Shown: positions 18,555 through 27,700 of the stretch, one piece after another
Layout of the letters: each line of letters starts with the position of its first letter
How positions within the stretch are numbered: the stretch's first letter is position 1
Assembly (NCBI GenBank): GCA_944322355.1
Contig: CALUOT010000026.1
Span: forward strand, 1 to 39,636
Length of the DNA: 39,636 nucleotides
Origin: an uncultured Bacteroides sp.
Lineage (GTDB): Bacteria > Bacteroidota > Bacteroidia > Bacteroidales > Bacteroidaceae
Reading direction: 5' to 3'
Made by a program: the position numbers and the translations under genes
The notes under the pieces: model-generated
The model's input: only the letters and a program-made list of their open reading frames with translations
What the model was told of the DNA's origin: nothing
Database searches by the model: none

Positions 18555-19604
18555 CTAACGTGACTGATAAACAATGCGATTCGTGTTATCACCAAATAGA
18601 TTGTCGCCTAAAGTGGTGATTCGGTTTCCAGTAGCTAAAACTTGTCTGAGTCGGTCACACCCAATGAAAGCTCCGTATTCAACGGCCGATACATTGGAAG
18701 GCAGAATGAGTGTACCGGCTAAACGTCCACAACCGCTGAAGGCACGTTGGCCTATACTTTTTAATCCATGCGGCAGGACAACATGAAGCAGGTACTTCTT
18801 TTGGGTAAATGTGTACTCAGGGATGTGAGTGGCATTACATTTCTCCATGTTCACTGACACGAGATTGGGCATATAGTCACGCAGCAGTTTGAAATCGGCT
18901 TCGTCCATTTTTCCTTCTATCGTCAGAAAATTAACTTCTTTAGGTTGGATACCATCATTTAGTAACTTACTGGCCAAACTTTCCATCTTCCCTATTTGCA
19001 CATGAACCGATAAAGGTTCGCCTTCGATGAAAGCAAAATTTTCCCACCGGTTCTTACTACGGTATTCATCAGTAGTGCCCAATGGGATAAAAACAGCAGT
19101 AATGCTATCGGCCAATGCATCGGCAAAGAGATTGGGAGCTTTTTTCTTCCTGATCTGGCATATCTTCAAGTGAGTGCAACCTTTAAATGCTCCATCTTCA
19201 ATATTTTTGGTTTTATCCGAAAGTATGACTTGTTGTAATGTCTCTTTCCCTTGGTAAGTACTATCGTTTATTTGTTGGCAAAAAGCATAAGCCGGTATGC
19301 AGTTGGCCGGATAGACGTAAAACTTAGAGGGATATGTACCGTTTTTCCCCGCGTAGGTACTGATGGTAGCGTTTGAGATATCAAGAGTTTGCAAGGAGGT
19401 AAATTCATCTCGCAAGTGTCTGAAATCTACGGCATTGATTTTTCCCTGTAGGGTCAAATGAGTTATTCGATTGGCTTCCTCCTCGGTCAATAGTTCGACC
19501 AATGTGCCAGCTTTAGGTACATAGTATGTCTTCTTTTCCTGTGCAAAAAAGCTGGTGGTAGCACATAGGCCGGCAATCAATAAAATGAGTGTTTTTTTAT
19601 TCAT
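18555..19604 (-). CDS. Secreted BspA-like leucine-rich repeat protein
   Basis: This 349-residue protein has a cleavable signal peptide (MNKKTLILLIAGLCATTSFFAQE). It contains LRR_5/BspA-type repeats, for example KNIEDGAFKGCTHLKICQI, KSIGQRAFSGCGRLAGTLILPSN and SAVEYGAFIGCDRLRQVLA. Such proteins are usually surface or secreted binding proteins; the ligand is unknown. It shows an internal duplication: residues about 33-80 (LTLQGKINAVDFRHLRDEFTSLQTLDIS) and about 205-255 (LTIEGKMDEADFKLLRDYMPNLVSVNME) share one pattern, each followed by BspA repeats. There is no C-terminal sorting domain. It is monocistronic and divergent from the CPBP gene. Confidence 0.85.
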   Translation of the reverse strand: MNKKTLILLIAGLCATTSFFAQEKKTYYVPKAGTLVELLTEEEANRITHLTLQGKINAVDFRHLRDEFTSLQTLDISNATISTYAGKNGTYPSKFYVYPANCIPAYAFCQQINDSTYQGKETLQQVILSDKTKNIEDGAFKGCTHLKICQIRKKKAPNLFADALADSITAVFIPLGTTDEYRSKNRWENFAFIEGEPLSVHVQIGKMESLASKLLNDGIQPKEVNFLTIEGKMDEADFKLLRDYMPNLVSVNMEKCNATHIPEYTFTQKKYLLHVVLPHGLKSIGQRAFSGCGRLAGTLILPSNVSAVEYGAFIGCDRLRQVLATGNRITTLGDNLFGDNTNRIVYQSR

Positions 19605-19636
19605 GTCTTTCTTAATTTAGTTGTGTTTCCAACGGC

Positions 19637-19644
19637 CAAAGGTA
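19637..19644 (-). promoter_or_regulatory. -7 element of the BspA-like gene
   Basis: On the - strand this reads TACCTTTG, an exact TAnnTTTG match, 32 bp upstream of the start at 19604. The -33 element is not recognisable. It lies 9 bp from the opposing -7 element at 19654-19661. Confidence 0.6.
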
Positions 19645-19653
19645 GAAAGAATT

Positions 19654-19661
19654 TAGCTTTG
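19654..19661 (+). promoter_or_regulatory. -7 element of the CPBP protease gene
   Basis: TAGCTTTG matches TAnnTTTG exactly and lies 60 bp before ATG 19722. It is downstream of the in-frame ATG at 19623, which argues against that start. No clear -33 element is visible. Confidence 0.55.
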
Positions 19662-19721
19662 TTGGGTAGAATAATCGTTATTCTTACTAAATTTGTCCCG
19701 AAATATATAGTAATATACCTT

Positions 19722-20636
19722 ATGAAACAATCTCTCGACTTGAATGAGACACGTTCAAGACTTTCCCTTGCCAAGTCTTGTCGGAATCTGCTGTTGGAAA
19801 TTATCGTATTTCTTCTCGTATTTTGTGTAATAGAAGTCCTTTTGTTGATATTGGCAGGCTTCCTCATGGGAGGTGCTGGAGAAATTTCCCAACTGAACAT
19901 GTTTTTGATGCAGTCGGTTTCCGTAATAGCTTGTGTGGGAGCCGTATATGCAGTCTATCGTTGGAGGCACATACCGATATCTCATCTTGGTTTTTCATTG
20001 CGCGGATATGACATGGAATGTCTCATGGGGATGATTATGGCCATACTGATTTACGCTCTCGGTTTTGTGATTATGATTCTGTCCGATACCGTCAGGTTTG
20101 AAGGAGGGATGACCTTTTATCCAATCCCCTTATTGCAGTGGTTCTTTTACTTTCTGTTAGTTGCTGTATTTGAAGAAGTGATGTGCCGGGGCTTCCTGCT
20201 TGGGCGAATGATAGATGCAGGCATCAATAAGTTTGCAGCTCTTGCTTTATCGTCAGCCTTGTTTGCGGGACTTCATTTGGCCAATCCTAACATGTCGGCC
20301 TTGCCCGTCGTCAATTTATTTTTGGCAGGTGTGTTGCTTGGCTCTAACTATATCTATTCGCGTAATTTGTCTTTTGCCATTATGATGCATTGGTTTTGGA
20401 ATTGGCTTCAAGGGCCTGTAATAGGATTCTCTGTCAGTGGTATGGATATCAGTTCTCAGGAAACCGTCATACATTGGAAACCAGTTGGTTCTGAACTTAT
20501 TAACGGAGGAGATTTCGGTTTTGAAGGTTCATTGATTTGTTCACTCCTGATGGTGATAAGCATTATTTGCATAGTTAGCTATCATGAACGTAAAGGTGAA
20601 AGAAGGAGTAAGAGAAACCATAGACTTTTTATCTGA
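19722..20636 (+). CDS. CPBP family intramembrane metalloprotease
   Basis: This 304-residue membrane protein has about eight hydrophobic segments and the CPBP/Abi (CAAX-protease-like) motifs: EEVMCR (E151, E152, R156), GLHLANP (H185) and HWFWN (H223, N227). Members are glutamate-type intramembrane proteases; the substrate here is unknown. I use the ATG at 19722 (MKQSLDLNETRSRLSLA) because the promoter -7 element lies between it and the in-frame ATG at 19623. The upstream 33 codons also look atypical. The gene is divergent from the BspA-like gene and 51 bp from the following Crp/Fnr gene, which has its own promoter. Confidence 0.85.
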   Translation: MKQSLDLNETRSRLSLAKSCRNLLLEIIVFLLVFCVIEVLLLILAGFLMGGAGEISQLNMFLMQSVSVIACVGAVYAVYRWRHIPISHLGFSLRGYDMECLMGMIMAILIYALGFVIMILSDTVRFEGGMTFYPIPLLQWFFYFLLVAVFEEVMCRGFLLGRMIDAGINKFAALALSSALFAGLHLANPNMSALPVVNLFLAGVLLGSNYIYSRNLSFAIMMHWFWNWLQGPVIGFSVSGMDISSQETVIHWKPVGSELINGGDFGFEGSLICSLLMVISIICIVSYHERKGERRSKRNHRLFI

Positions 20637-20647
20637 AAGATTTTCGT

Positions 20648-20655
20648 TATCTTTG
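20648..20655 (+). promoter_or_regulatory. -7 element of the Crp/Fnr-type gene
   Basis: TATCTTTG matches TAnnTTTG exactly, 32 bp before the start codon. It overlaps nothing coding. An AAAGGAG sequence sits about 10 nt before the ATG, better than most Bacteroidetes ribosome sites. Confidence 0.6.
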
Positions 20656-20687
20656 CAAAGTCGATTTTAAAAAGGAGATAATCAAAA

Positions 20688-21272
20688 ATGGACACTTTAT
20701 TAAAAGAAACTGTAAATGCTGCAGTCAATTCCCGTTATCCGGGCATGAACCTTGAAGGCAGACGACAGATTGAACAAATACTTGAACGACGTGATTTTGA
20801 AAAAGGCGAACTGCTTTTGTCCGAAGGGCAAGTTAGCCAAAACATGGTTTTAATTGGAAAAGGAATGATCCGTCAGTTTTATTATAAGAATGGGAAAGAC
20901 ATCACAGAGCATTTCTCTTATGAAGGTTGCATTGCAATGTGCATTGAAAGCATGTTGAAGCAAGAACCTACACGACTGATGATTGAAGCCTTGGAAGATG
21001 GAACTATCTATCTGTTGCCTTATAAGAAATTAATGCTGTTGACAGAAGTTTCATGGGAGGTTAATCTGTTTTATCGCAAAGTATTGGAATATTCGCTCAT
21101 CAATTCGCAGGTGAAAGCCGACTCGTGGCGCTTCGAGACGGCTCGCGAACGTTACAACCATTTGCTTCAATTACAACCGGAAGTCATTAAGCGGGCTCCT
21201 TTATCTCACATCGCTTCTTATCTGCTGATGACACCTGAAACATTGAGCCGTGTACGTTCGGGTGCTTTATGA
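20688..21272 (+). CDS. Crp/Fnr family transcriptional regulator
   Basis: This 194-residue regulator has a cyclic-nucleotide-binding-like beta barrel (about 20-120: FEKGELLLSEGQVSQNMVLIGKGMIRQFYY, DITEHFSYEG) and a short C-terminal helix-turn-helix (PLSHIASYLLMTPETLSRVR). No Cys cluster for an Fe-S centre is present. The phosphate-binding RExx of true cAMP receptors is not obvious either, so the effector is unknown. Many Bacteroidales have numerous such orphan regulators. The gene is monocistronic and its stop abuts that of the convergent 5'-nucleotidase gene (6-bp overlap). Confidence 0.88.
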   Translation: MDTLLKETVNAAVNSRYPGMNLEGRRQIEQILERRDFEKGELLLSEGQVSQNMVLIGKGMIRQFYYKNGKDITEHFSYEGCIAMCIESMLKQEPTRLMIEALEDGTIYLLPYKKLMLLTEVSWEVNLFYRKVLEYSLINSQVKADSWRFETARERYNHLLQLQPEVIKRAPLSHIASYLLMTPETLSRVRSGAL

Positions 21273-23000
21273 CCCGAACAAACGGACATAGTCGCGTCGA
21301 GCAGCTTGTTCCACCCATCCTTCCGGAATGAACTTCCATTGGTTCAAGGCTTTAGGGCGGATAGTCTGCATTTGCTCAATGTACTGCATTAGGTAGTAAC
21401 GTAAATCTTTATCAGTAGAGGCAATAATGCGGCTTTTCAATTCTTCTTGCGGAATACCTGCTCCTTGGGTCAACAACTCTCCCCCACCATTTCCCCGATA
21501 GGAATTCACCGCGACTTTATACATCTTATCCAATTCGAAAGGAGTGCCATCTGCCATACTGATGATGGATACTTTCTCCCCCGCCGGTTTGGTCACGTCT
21601 ACGGTATAGATGATGCCAGCCGCTGAATCGAAATTATAGCTGGCATGTTGGAACCGAGCACGGTCTTCGGCTCCCGGACGAGGTTCTTTGCGCAAGAGGA
21701 GAAGGTCGTCTTCTGCTGATTGCATGCGATTGGTCCATTGGGCGTATGACATCTCGAGTGCACCTAAGATTTCACGACCCGATAGTTGCATGGTGTAGAG
21801 CATGTTTTCGTACTTGTACAAATTGAACATATCGCTCACGTAGATATCTCCGGCGCGAATCTCTGCATCAAACGACAAAGGAGCAGCCAGAGAAATATCA
21901 GCATGCGTAATGTCGAGTTGCAAGCTGTGGATGAGGTCAATGAAGGCGGAAGAACCGAAATAGGCAGGTCGCGTGGAAATGGTTTTGGTCAGGACACCTA
22001 TTTTCTTGGATACAAACTGACTGACTGCATCCAGTTGGGGATTAAAGCGATGGAGAAAAGCTGCGTCCGGTTCGTAATCTTCCATAGCAACCAAGCGGCC
22101 TTCTATCTGCTTGTCGACGACTTTATGGGATTGAAGCCGTAGGGTAATTTCCACTTCTCCCACCATCCGGGCACTATTGGCCGGATTGATAATCAGGACG
22201 GAATCACCTGCGACGTTAATCACCTTCTCGCAGGCTAAGGCATGGTCGTGCCCCATCATCACCACATCAAAGCCGGGCACACGCCGGGCTATATCGGCCG
22301 AAGCATTTTCATTATACTTCCCGTTCAGTACGTAGGCTTGTTTACCCGAATGAAACAGACCCACCAACAAGTCCGGACGTTCGGTCTCCCGGATGGTTCT
22401 TACCCATCGGCGTGCCGTTTCCTCCATATCGTCGAAGCGGAGGCCTTGCCACAAATTCTCTGAAAGCCAAGCAGGAATGGCCGGAGTTATCATTCCCAAT
22501 ACGGCTATTTTTATTCCCTCCCGTTCTATCATGATATAAGGTGGGAAATGTGCCTTTCCTGTAGAAGTCTCAATAATATTAGCCCCCAAGATGGGAAAGT
22601 CGCAATCCTTGGTCCAGCGGTCGAATACGCCACGTCCGGTTTCTACATCGTGATTGCCCATGTTGCCGGCATCGTACCTCATATAGTTCATCATGTCGGC
22701 ACACAGGTGGGTGGAAACGGTGTCGATGTAGTTATAATAGTAGGCCGAAGGTTGTCCCTGCAAGATGTCCCCGTTATCCAGCAGAATCAAGTTGCCACCA
22801 TACTTCCGGCGTTCTTGGGTCAGATAGGTCTGCACGCGTGGGAGTCCTCCTTCGGAAGCTTGCCTGAGCATAAAGTCATAGGACGAATAGTTGCCATGCA
22901 CGTCGCTTGTTTCTATCAGCTTCAGTTTTACTTCACGTTCCTGTGCTCCCGCTTGAAGGACGAGCAGCAGGCAAAGGAATATCGAATAATACTTTCTCAT
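21267..23000 (-). CDS. Periplasmic 5'-nucleotidase / 2',3'-cyclic phosphodiesterase family protein
   Basis: This 577-residue exported protein (signal MRKYYSIFLCLLLVLQAGAQ) has the UshA-like two-domain architecture. The N-terminal calcineurin-like metallophosphoesterase shows TSDVHGNY, DNGDILQGQP, GNHDVETG, LFHSGKQ and MMGHDHA. The C-terminal 5'-nucleotidase domain (about 330-530) contains MFNLYKYENMLYTMQLSGREI and NSYRGNGGGELLTQGAG. It should hydrolyse nucleotides or cyclic nucleotides in the periplasm. The first motif reads SDVHG where the family has DxH, so metal binding appears intact. It is transcribed alone from the promoter at 23023. Confidence 0.92.
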   Translation of the reverse strand: MRKYYSIFLCLLLVLQAGAQEREVKLKLIETSDVHGNYSSYDFMLRQASEGGLPRVQTYLTQERRKYGGNLILLDNGDILQGQPSAYYYNYIDTVSTHLCADMMNYMRYDAGNMGNHDVETGRGVFDRWTKDCDFPILGANIIETSTGKAHFPPYIMIEREGIKIAVLGMITPAIPAWLSENLWQGLRFDDMEETARRWVRTIRETERPDLLVGLFHSGKQAYVLNGKYNENASADIARRVPGFDVVMMGHDHALACEKVINVAGDSVLIINPANSARMVGEVEITLRLQSHKVVDKQIEGRLVAMEDYEPDAAFLHRFNPQLDAVSQFVSKKIGVLTKTISTRPAYFGSSAFIDLIHSLQLDITHADISLAAPLSFDAEIRAGDIYVSDMFNLYKYENMLYTMQLSGREILGALEMSYAQWTNRMQSAEDDLLLLRKEPRPGAEDRARFQHASYNFDSAAGIIYTVDVTKPAGEKVSIISMADGTPFELDKMYKVAVNSYRGNGGGELLTQGAGIPQEELKSRIIASTDKDLRYYLMQYIEQMQTIRPKALNQWKFIPEGWVEQAARRDYVRLFGS

Positions 23001-23022
23001 GGGATGAACATTTATTTGCCGA

Positions 23023-23030
23023 CAAAGATA
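23023..23030 (-). promoter_or_regulatory. -7 element of the 5'-nucleotidase gene
   Basis: The - strand reads TATCTTTG, an exact -7 match, 23 bp upstream of the start codon at 23000. The -33 position is unclear. Confidence 0.6.
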
Positions 23031-23155
23031 GCAAATTTTTCCAAATCCTCGCAGCGTGCCGGTCTATGGCAACTCCAGTACTTGCACAGAATGTCTCTTT
23101 TCTTCTATCGGGAGAGCGACTTTCCTTCTACCTTTGCCTCGTCTTTATCCGGACA

Positions 23156-23234
23156 GGTCATATGAACCCGGCTTCGGTTCACCTCGAACCAAACCTTGGT
23201 TCACGTTGAACCAGGATTTAAAATCAACTGGTTC
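23156..23234. repeat. 22-bp-pitch palindromic array upstream of the CatA-like gene
   Basis: GAACC recurs at 23164, 23186 and 23208, exactly 22 bp apart. GGTTC sits at 23176 and 23198, and a weaker GGTCA at 23156. Each unit is a palindrome: the best is TGGTTCA-CGT-TGAACCA (23197-23213), the next is GGTTC-acctc-GAACC (23176-23190). A further GGTTC half-site is at 23230-23234. It lies in the 298-bp divergent gap between the 5'-nucleotidase and CatA-like genes, 65-140 bp before the latter. It looks like a multimeric operator, or another member of the 22-bp array class. Confidence 0.75.
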
Positions 23235-23241
23235 ACTTACC

Positions 23242-23249
23242 TATCTGTG
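23242..23249 (+). promoter_or_regulatory. Weak candidate -7 element for the CatA-like gene
   Basis: TATCTGTG has one mismatch to TAnnTTTG and lies 50 bp before the start codon. If it is used, the array at 23156-23234 would overlap or adjoin the -33 region. Confidence 0.35.
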
Positions 23250-23298
23250 AGACAATAACTTATATATAAACAATTCACCAACCCATTATCATAAGAAA

Positions 23299-23916
23299 AT
23301 GAAAGAAATCGATCCCCAGGAAACAACCCGTGCTTATGCCTTCGAGATGTGGATGAATGCTCCCATGCCGATGATCACGTTCTTCAAAACACTCGATGTA
23401 ACGCACCTTGTGCGAATCAGTAAAAAGAAAAGATTGAAGTTTACGATGCTGATGTGCGGATGTATCGGGCGGGCGGCCAGTAACATCAACGAGTTTTATA
23501 TGCTTCCCGCAGACGGTAAACTGATACAATATGAACGCCTAGCCGTATGTACCATCGTAGCCAACCGGATGGGTGAGGTCAGTTCGTGCGACATTCCTTT
23601 TTCGGAAGATTGGCATCAGTTTAATGCCGATTACCTCCGACTGACCCAACAAGTTGCAGTGACAGGTCGGAATCATGATTTGCCGGACTGCATGGTTATC
23701 GGTACATCCGCCCTTGCCCGATACGAGATAGACGGGGCGGTAGGTATGTACAGCGGAGTTTTCAACAATCCCTTCCTCATCTGGGGTAAATACAAGAAAC
23801 GTTTCCTAAGGACCACCCTCACCGTATCCTTCCAGTTTCATCATACGCAGATGGATGGAGCACATGCAGCCCGCTTTCTGGACAACCTGCAAAAAGAAAT
23901 AGAAGGAATGGCTTGA
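23299..23916 (+). CDS. CatA-like O-acetyltransferase
   Basis: This 205-residue protein has the chloramphenicol-acetyltransferase fold. The catalytic motif HHTQMDGAHAARFL near the C-terminus has H181-H182 and D186. KFTMLMCGCIGRAASNINEF and the CAT-like strand TTLTVSFQFHH support it. Members transfer acetyl from CoA to a hydroxyl group. It is close in length to CAT (about 215) but the N-terminal RWxRxxxFxxY signature is not obvious, so I would not call it a resistance gene. It is probably a housekeeping acyltransferase of unknown substrate. It is preceded by the palindromic array and followed by the sodB promoter. Confidence 0.82.
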   Translation: MKEIDPQETTRAYAFEMWMNAPMPMITFFKTLDVTHLVRISKKKRLKFTMLMCGCIGRAASNINEFYMLPADGKLIQYERLAVCTIVANRMGEVSSCDIPFSEDWHQFNADYLRLTQQVAVTGRNHDLPDCMVIGTSALARYEIDGAVGMYSGVFNNPFLIWGKYKKRFLRTTLTVSFQFHHTQMDGAHAARFLDNLQKEIEGMA

Positions 23917-23934
23917 AATTATACTGCGATAATA

Positions 23935-23965
23935 TTTGTTTATCACAAATAATTCCGTAACTTTG
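23935..23965 (+). promoter_or_regulatory. Promoter of sodB
   Basis: TTTG (23935-23938), exactly 19 bp, TAACTTTG (23958-23965): a full consensus match. The leader before ATG 24023 is about 50 nt. Confidence 0.85.
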
Positions 23966-24022
23966 TTAAGCCTTGATTCTCAAACGGGGAAAACGAGGTG
24001 CGAACTTTTAAAATATTGTATC

Positions 24023-24604
24023 ATGAAAAATGAAATGCCTAAGCTTCCTTATCCGCAGAACGGATTGGAACCGGTCATCAGTGCCGAAACCATTGAATTC
24101 CATTATGGCAAACACCTGCAAACTTATGTGACAAACTTGGCAAACCTGACTCAGGGAACAGAATTCGAACAGAAAGAAGTAGAGGAGATAGTGAGTACCG
24201 CTCCCGACGGAGGAATCTTCAACAATGCCGGACAGGTACTCAACCATACGCTTTACTTTTTGCAGTTTACCGCTCCGGGAGTTGGTCATACACCCGAGGG
24301 TAAATTGGCCGAACTGATTCAACGCGATTTCGGCAGTTTGGAGGAACTGAAGAAACAAATGGAAGAAGCTGCTATTACGCTTTTCGGCTCGGGTTGGGCA
24401 TGGCTTTCCTTGGATAAAGAAGGGAAATTGCAGATTACGAAAGAAACCAATGCCAACAATCCACTTCGTCAGGGTAACAAGCCGTTACTTTGTATTGACG
24501 TTTGGGAACATGCTTACTACATCGACTATCGGAATCGTCGTGCCGATCATGTGAAGAAGCTGTGGGAAATTATTGATTGGCAGGTTATTGCCAACCGATT
24601 GTAA
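24023..24604 (+). CDS. sodB: Superoxide dismutase, Fe/Mn family
   Basis: This 193-residue cytosolic enzyme dismutates superoxide. The four metal ligands are in place: H27 (HYGKHLQTY), H75 (NHTLYFLQF), D159 and H163 (DVWEHAYYIDYRNRR). LFGSGWAWL and the C-terminus are typical. Length and sequence fit the Bacteroides Fe/Mn enzyme, which in some species works with either metal. An in-frame ATG at 23936 is rejected because it lies inside the promoter, upstream of the -7 element. It is monocistronic with its own promoter and terminator. Confidence 0.96.
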   Translation: MKNEMPKLPYPQNGLEPVISAETIEFHYGKHLQTYVTNLANLTQGTEFEQKEVEEIVSTAPDGGIFNNAGQVLNHTLYFLQFTAPGVGHTPEGKLAELIQRDFGSLEELKKQMEEAAITLFGSGWAWLSLDKEGKLQITKETNANNPLRQGNKPLLCIDVWEHAYYIDYRNRRADHVKKLWEIIDWQVIANRL

Positions 24605-24659
24605 TAGGAAATGAATTTGCGGTATTGCAGTGCTCTTATTGGAAAGGATAAAATAAAAA

Positions 24660-24699
24660 GAAAGCTCTTTAATCACTTTGACTAAAGAGCTTTCTTTTT
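24660..24699. terminator. Bidirectional terminator between sodB and secA
   Basis: GAAAGCTCTTTA (24660-24671) pairs perfectly with TAAAGAGCTTTC (24683-24694), with an 11-nt loop. T5 follows on the + strand (24695-24699). On the - strand the stem is followed by TTTTTATTTT, so it can stop both convergent transcripts. Confidence 0.92.
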
Positions 24700-24716
24700 G
24701 TTATCAGTAACTTATT

Positions 24717-27700
24717 TTACAAGTCCTTCCCATGGCAGTTCTTATACTTCTTTCCACTTCCGCACGGACAAGGATCGTTTCGGCCTACCGTTTTCTGAGC
24801 ACGGATAGGTTCGCGCTTAGGTTGCTCGCGGGTATCGTGTGCAGCAGCTGCCTGCTGATTGGGATCGCTTAAATCTTGCTTCTGCTCACGATACTGACTC
24901 ATGTCCTGCCGTCGTTCGGGAGCAGCCTGACGTACTTCTTGCGGTTCTTGTACAGGTATTTGTCCACGCATCAGGATGGAGACGGTTTGATTATTGATTT
25001 TATCTACCATCGCATCAAACAGATTGACCGATTCCAACTTGTAAATCAACAAAGGATCTTTTTGTTCGTAGCTTGCATTTTGTACCGAATGCTTCAATTC
25101 ATCCAGTTCACGTAGGTTTTCTTTCCATGCTTCGTCAATGACGTGCAACAAGATGCTCTTCTCGAACGATTTTACAATCTCTTTGCATTCGCTTTCATAA
25201 GCGGCCTTCAAGTTGCAGGAAATATTGTAAATACGCTTACCATCCGTAATGGGAATCAAAATGTTCTCGTACATGTGCCCTTGGTTCTCATAGACTTGCT
25301 TGATAACCGGATATGCGATTTGAGCCATGCGATCAGTCTTACGTTTGAAAAGTTCCATAGCGGCATCAAATGTTTTTTCTGCCAACTTCTCTTTCTTTTC
25401 ATTTTTAAATTCTTCTTCACTGAACGGAGCCTCCATAGCCAAAACTTGCAACAAGTCCATTCGGCAATTTTCGTAGTCGGGTGCTTCGATGGCATTGGCA
25501 CAACGATCCCAAATCATATTTACGATATCCATACCGATACGCTCACCCATCAAGGCATGACGACGTTTGGTGTAAACGACTGTACGTTGTTTGTTCATGA
25601 CATCATCATATTCCAACAGACGCTTACGGATACCGAAGTTGTTTTCTTCTACTTTTTTCTGAGCACGTTCGATGGATTTGGATATCATACTGTGCTCAAT
25701 CATTTCGCCTTCCTTAAATCCCAAACGATCCATGACACCGGCAATACGCTCGGATGAGAACAGACGCATCAAATCATCTTCCAACGATACAAAGAAAACA
25801 GAGGAACCCGGGTCACCTTGACGTCCGGCACGACCACGCAACTGACGGTCTACACGACGTGATTCATGACGTTCTGTACCAATAATAGCCAAACCTCCGG
25901 CTGCCTTTACTTCAGGACTCAACTTGATATCCGTACCACGACCGGCCATGTTAGTAGCGATAGTCACCGTACTGCTTTGTCCAGCCAAAGCTACAATTTC
26001 AGCTTCTTTCTGGTGTAACTTGGCATTCAGCACATTGTGAGGTATTTTACGCATGGTCAGCATTTTACTCAACATCTCAGAAATTTCGACCGAAGTAGTA
26101 CCCACCAAGACGGGACGACCAGCCTGAATCATTTTTTCAATTTCCTCAATGACAGCTTTATATTTCTCACGTTTCGTCTTATATACCCGATCGTTCATAT
26201 CATTGCGGGCAATGGGACGATTGGTCGGGATAACCACTACATCCAATTTATAAATGTCCCAGAATTCACCCGCTTCCGTTTCAGCCGTACCGGTCATACC
26301 CGCAAGTTTATGGTACATACGGAAATAATTTTGCAACGTAATGGTAGCAAAAGTTTGGGTGGCAGCTTCTACCTTTACCCCTTCTTTAGCTTCGATGGCC
26401 TGATGCAATCCGTCAGAATAACGACGGCCTTCCATAATACGTCCGGTCTGCTCGTCCACAATCTTCACTTGTCCGTCGATTACTACATACTCGTCATCCT
26501 TTTCGAACATGGTGTAGGCTTTCAACAACTGGTTGATGGTATGCACACGTTCCGACTTGATGGCATAATTAGTCAGCAAAGCGTCTTTCTTGGCCAATCG
26601 TTCTTCTTCACTGAGTTCTTTCTCGTTTTCCAATTCAGAGAGTTGGGCAGTGATGTCTGGCAAAACGAAGAAAGTGGGGTCAGAAGAGTTACCACTAATC
26701 AAGTCTACACCCTTATCAGTCAGATCCACACTATTTAATTTCTCATCAATGACGAAATAAAGCGGATCGGTTACTTCGGGCATACGCTTGTTGTTCTGCT
26801 CCATATAAATCTCTTCCGTTTTCAGCATACCAGCTTTGATGCCTTGTTCGCTCAAGAACTTAATGAGCGCTTTATTTTTGGGCAAAGCTTTGTGGCTGCG
26901 ATAAAGGGCCAAGAAACCTTCTTCCTGTTCCTTTTTGTCGCTCGAAGCAATCAGGCGCTTGGCATCGGCCAAGTATTGGGTAGCCAATTTTTTCTGTGCT
27001 TCCACCAGTCGTTCCACCAAAGGGCGCAATTGTTCAAATAGTTGGACTTCACCTCTGGGCACCGGACCTGAAATGATTAACGGTGTACGGGCATCGTCAA
27101 TCAACACGGAGTCCACCTCATCGACAATGGCATAGTTATGCTGACGCTGTACCAGGTCTTTCGGACTAATGGCCATGTTGTCGCGCAAGTAGTCGAAACC
27201 GAACTCATTGTTCGTACCAAAAGTAATGTCAGCCAGATAAGCACGCCGGCGGGCATCAGAGTTAGGCTGATGCTTGTCAATACAATCTACACTTAAGCCG
27301 TGGAACATGTAAAGCGGCCCCATCCATTCGGAGTCACGTTTTGACAAGTAATCGTTCACAGTTACGACATGCACTCCGTTACCCGTCAGGGCATTCAAGA
27401 ATACCGGCAGGGTGGCTACGAGCGTTTTACCTTCACCGGTGGCCATTTCGGCAATTTTACCTTTATGCAGTACGACGCCTCCGAACAATTGCACATCATA
27501 GTGTACCATATTCCAAGTAACTTCATTACCACCTGCCATCCAGTGATTTTGATAGATGGCTTTGTCACCTTCGATGCGTACAAAGTCTTTGGTGGCGGCT
27601 AAGTTGCGATCGAAATCGTTGGCGGTCACTACAATCTCTTCGTTCTCAGCAAAACGTCTGGCGGTTGATTTTACGATAGCAAAAGCTGTAGGCAATACCT

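Noticed and set aside
23299-23916. A chloramphenicol resistance gene
   Set aside because: Only the fold and the HHxxxDG motif fit; the CAT N-terminal signature is weak and the chromosomal context has no resistance or mobility genes.
26037-26738. A 233-codon open frame on the + strand inside secA
   Set aside because: It is antisense to the SecA core, rich in Phe, His and Gln as expected from the reverse of Lys/Glu-rich codons, and has no start context.
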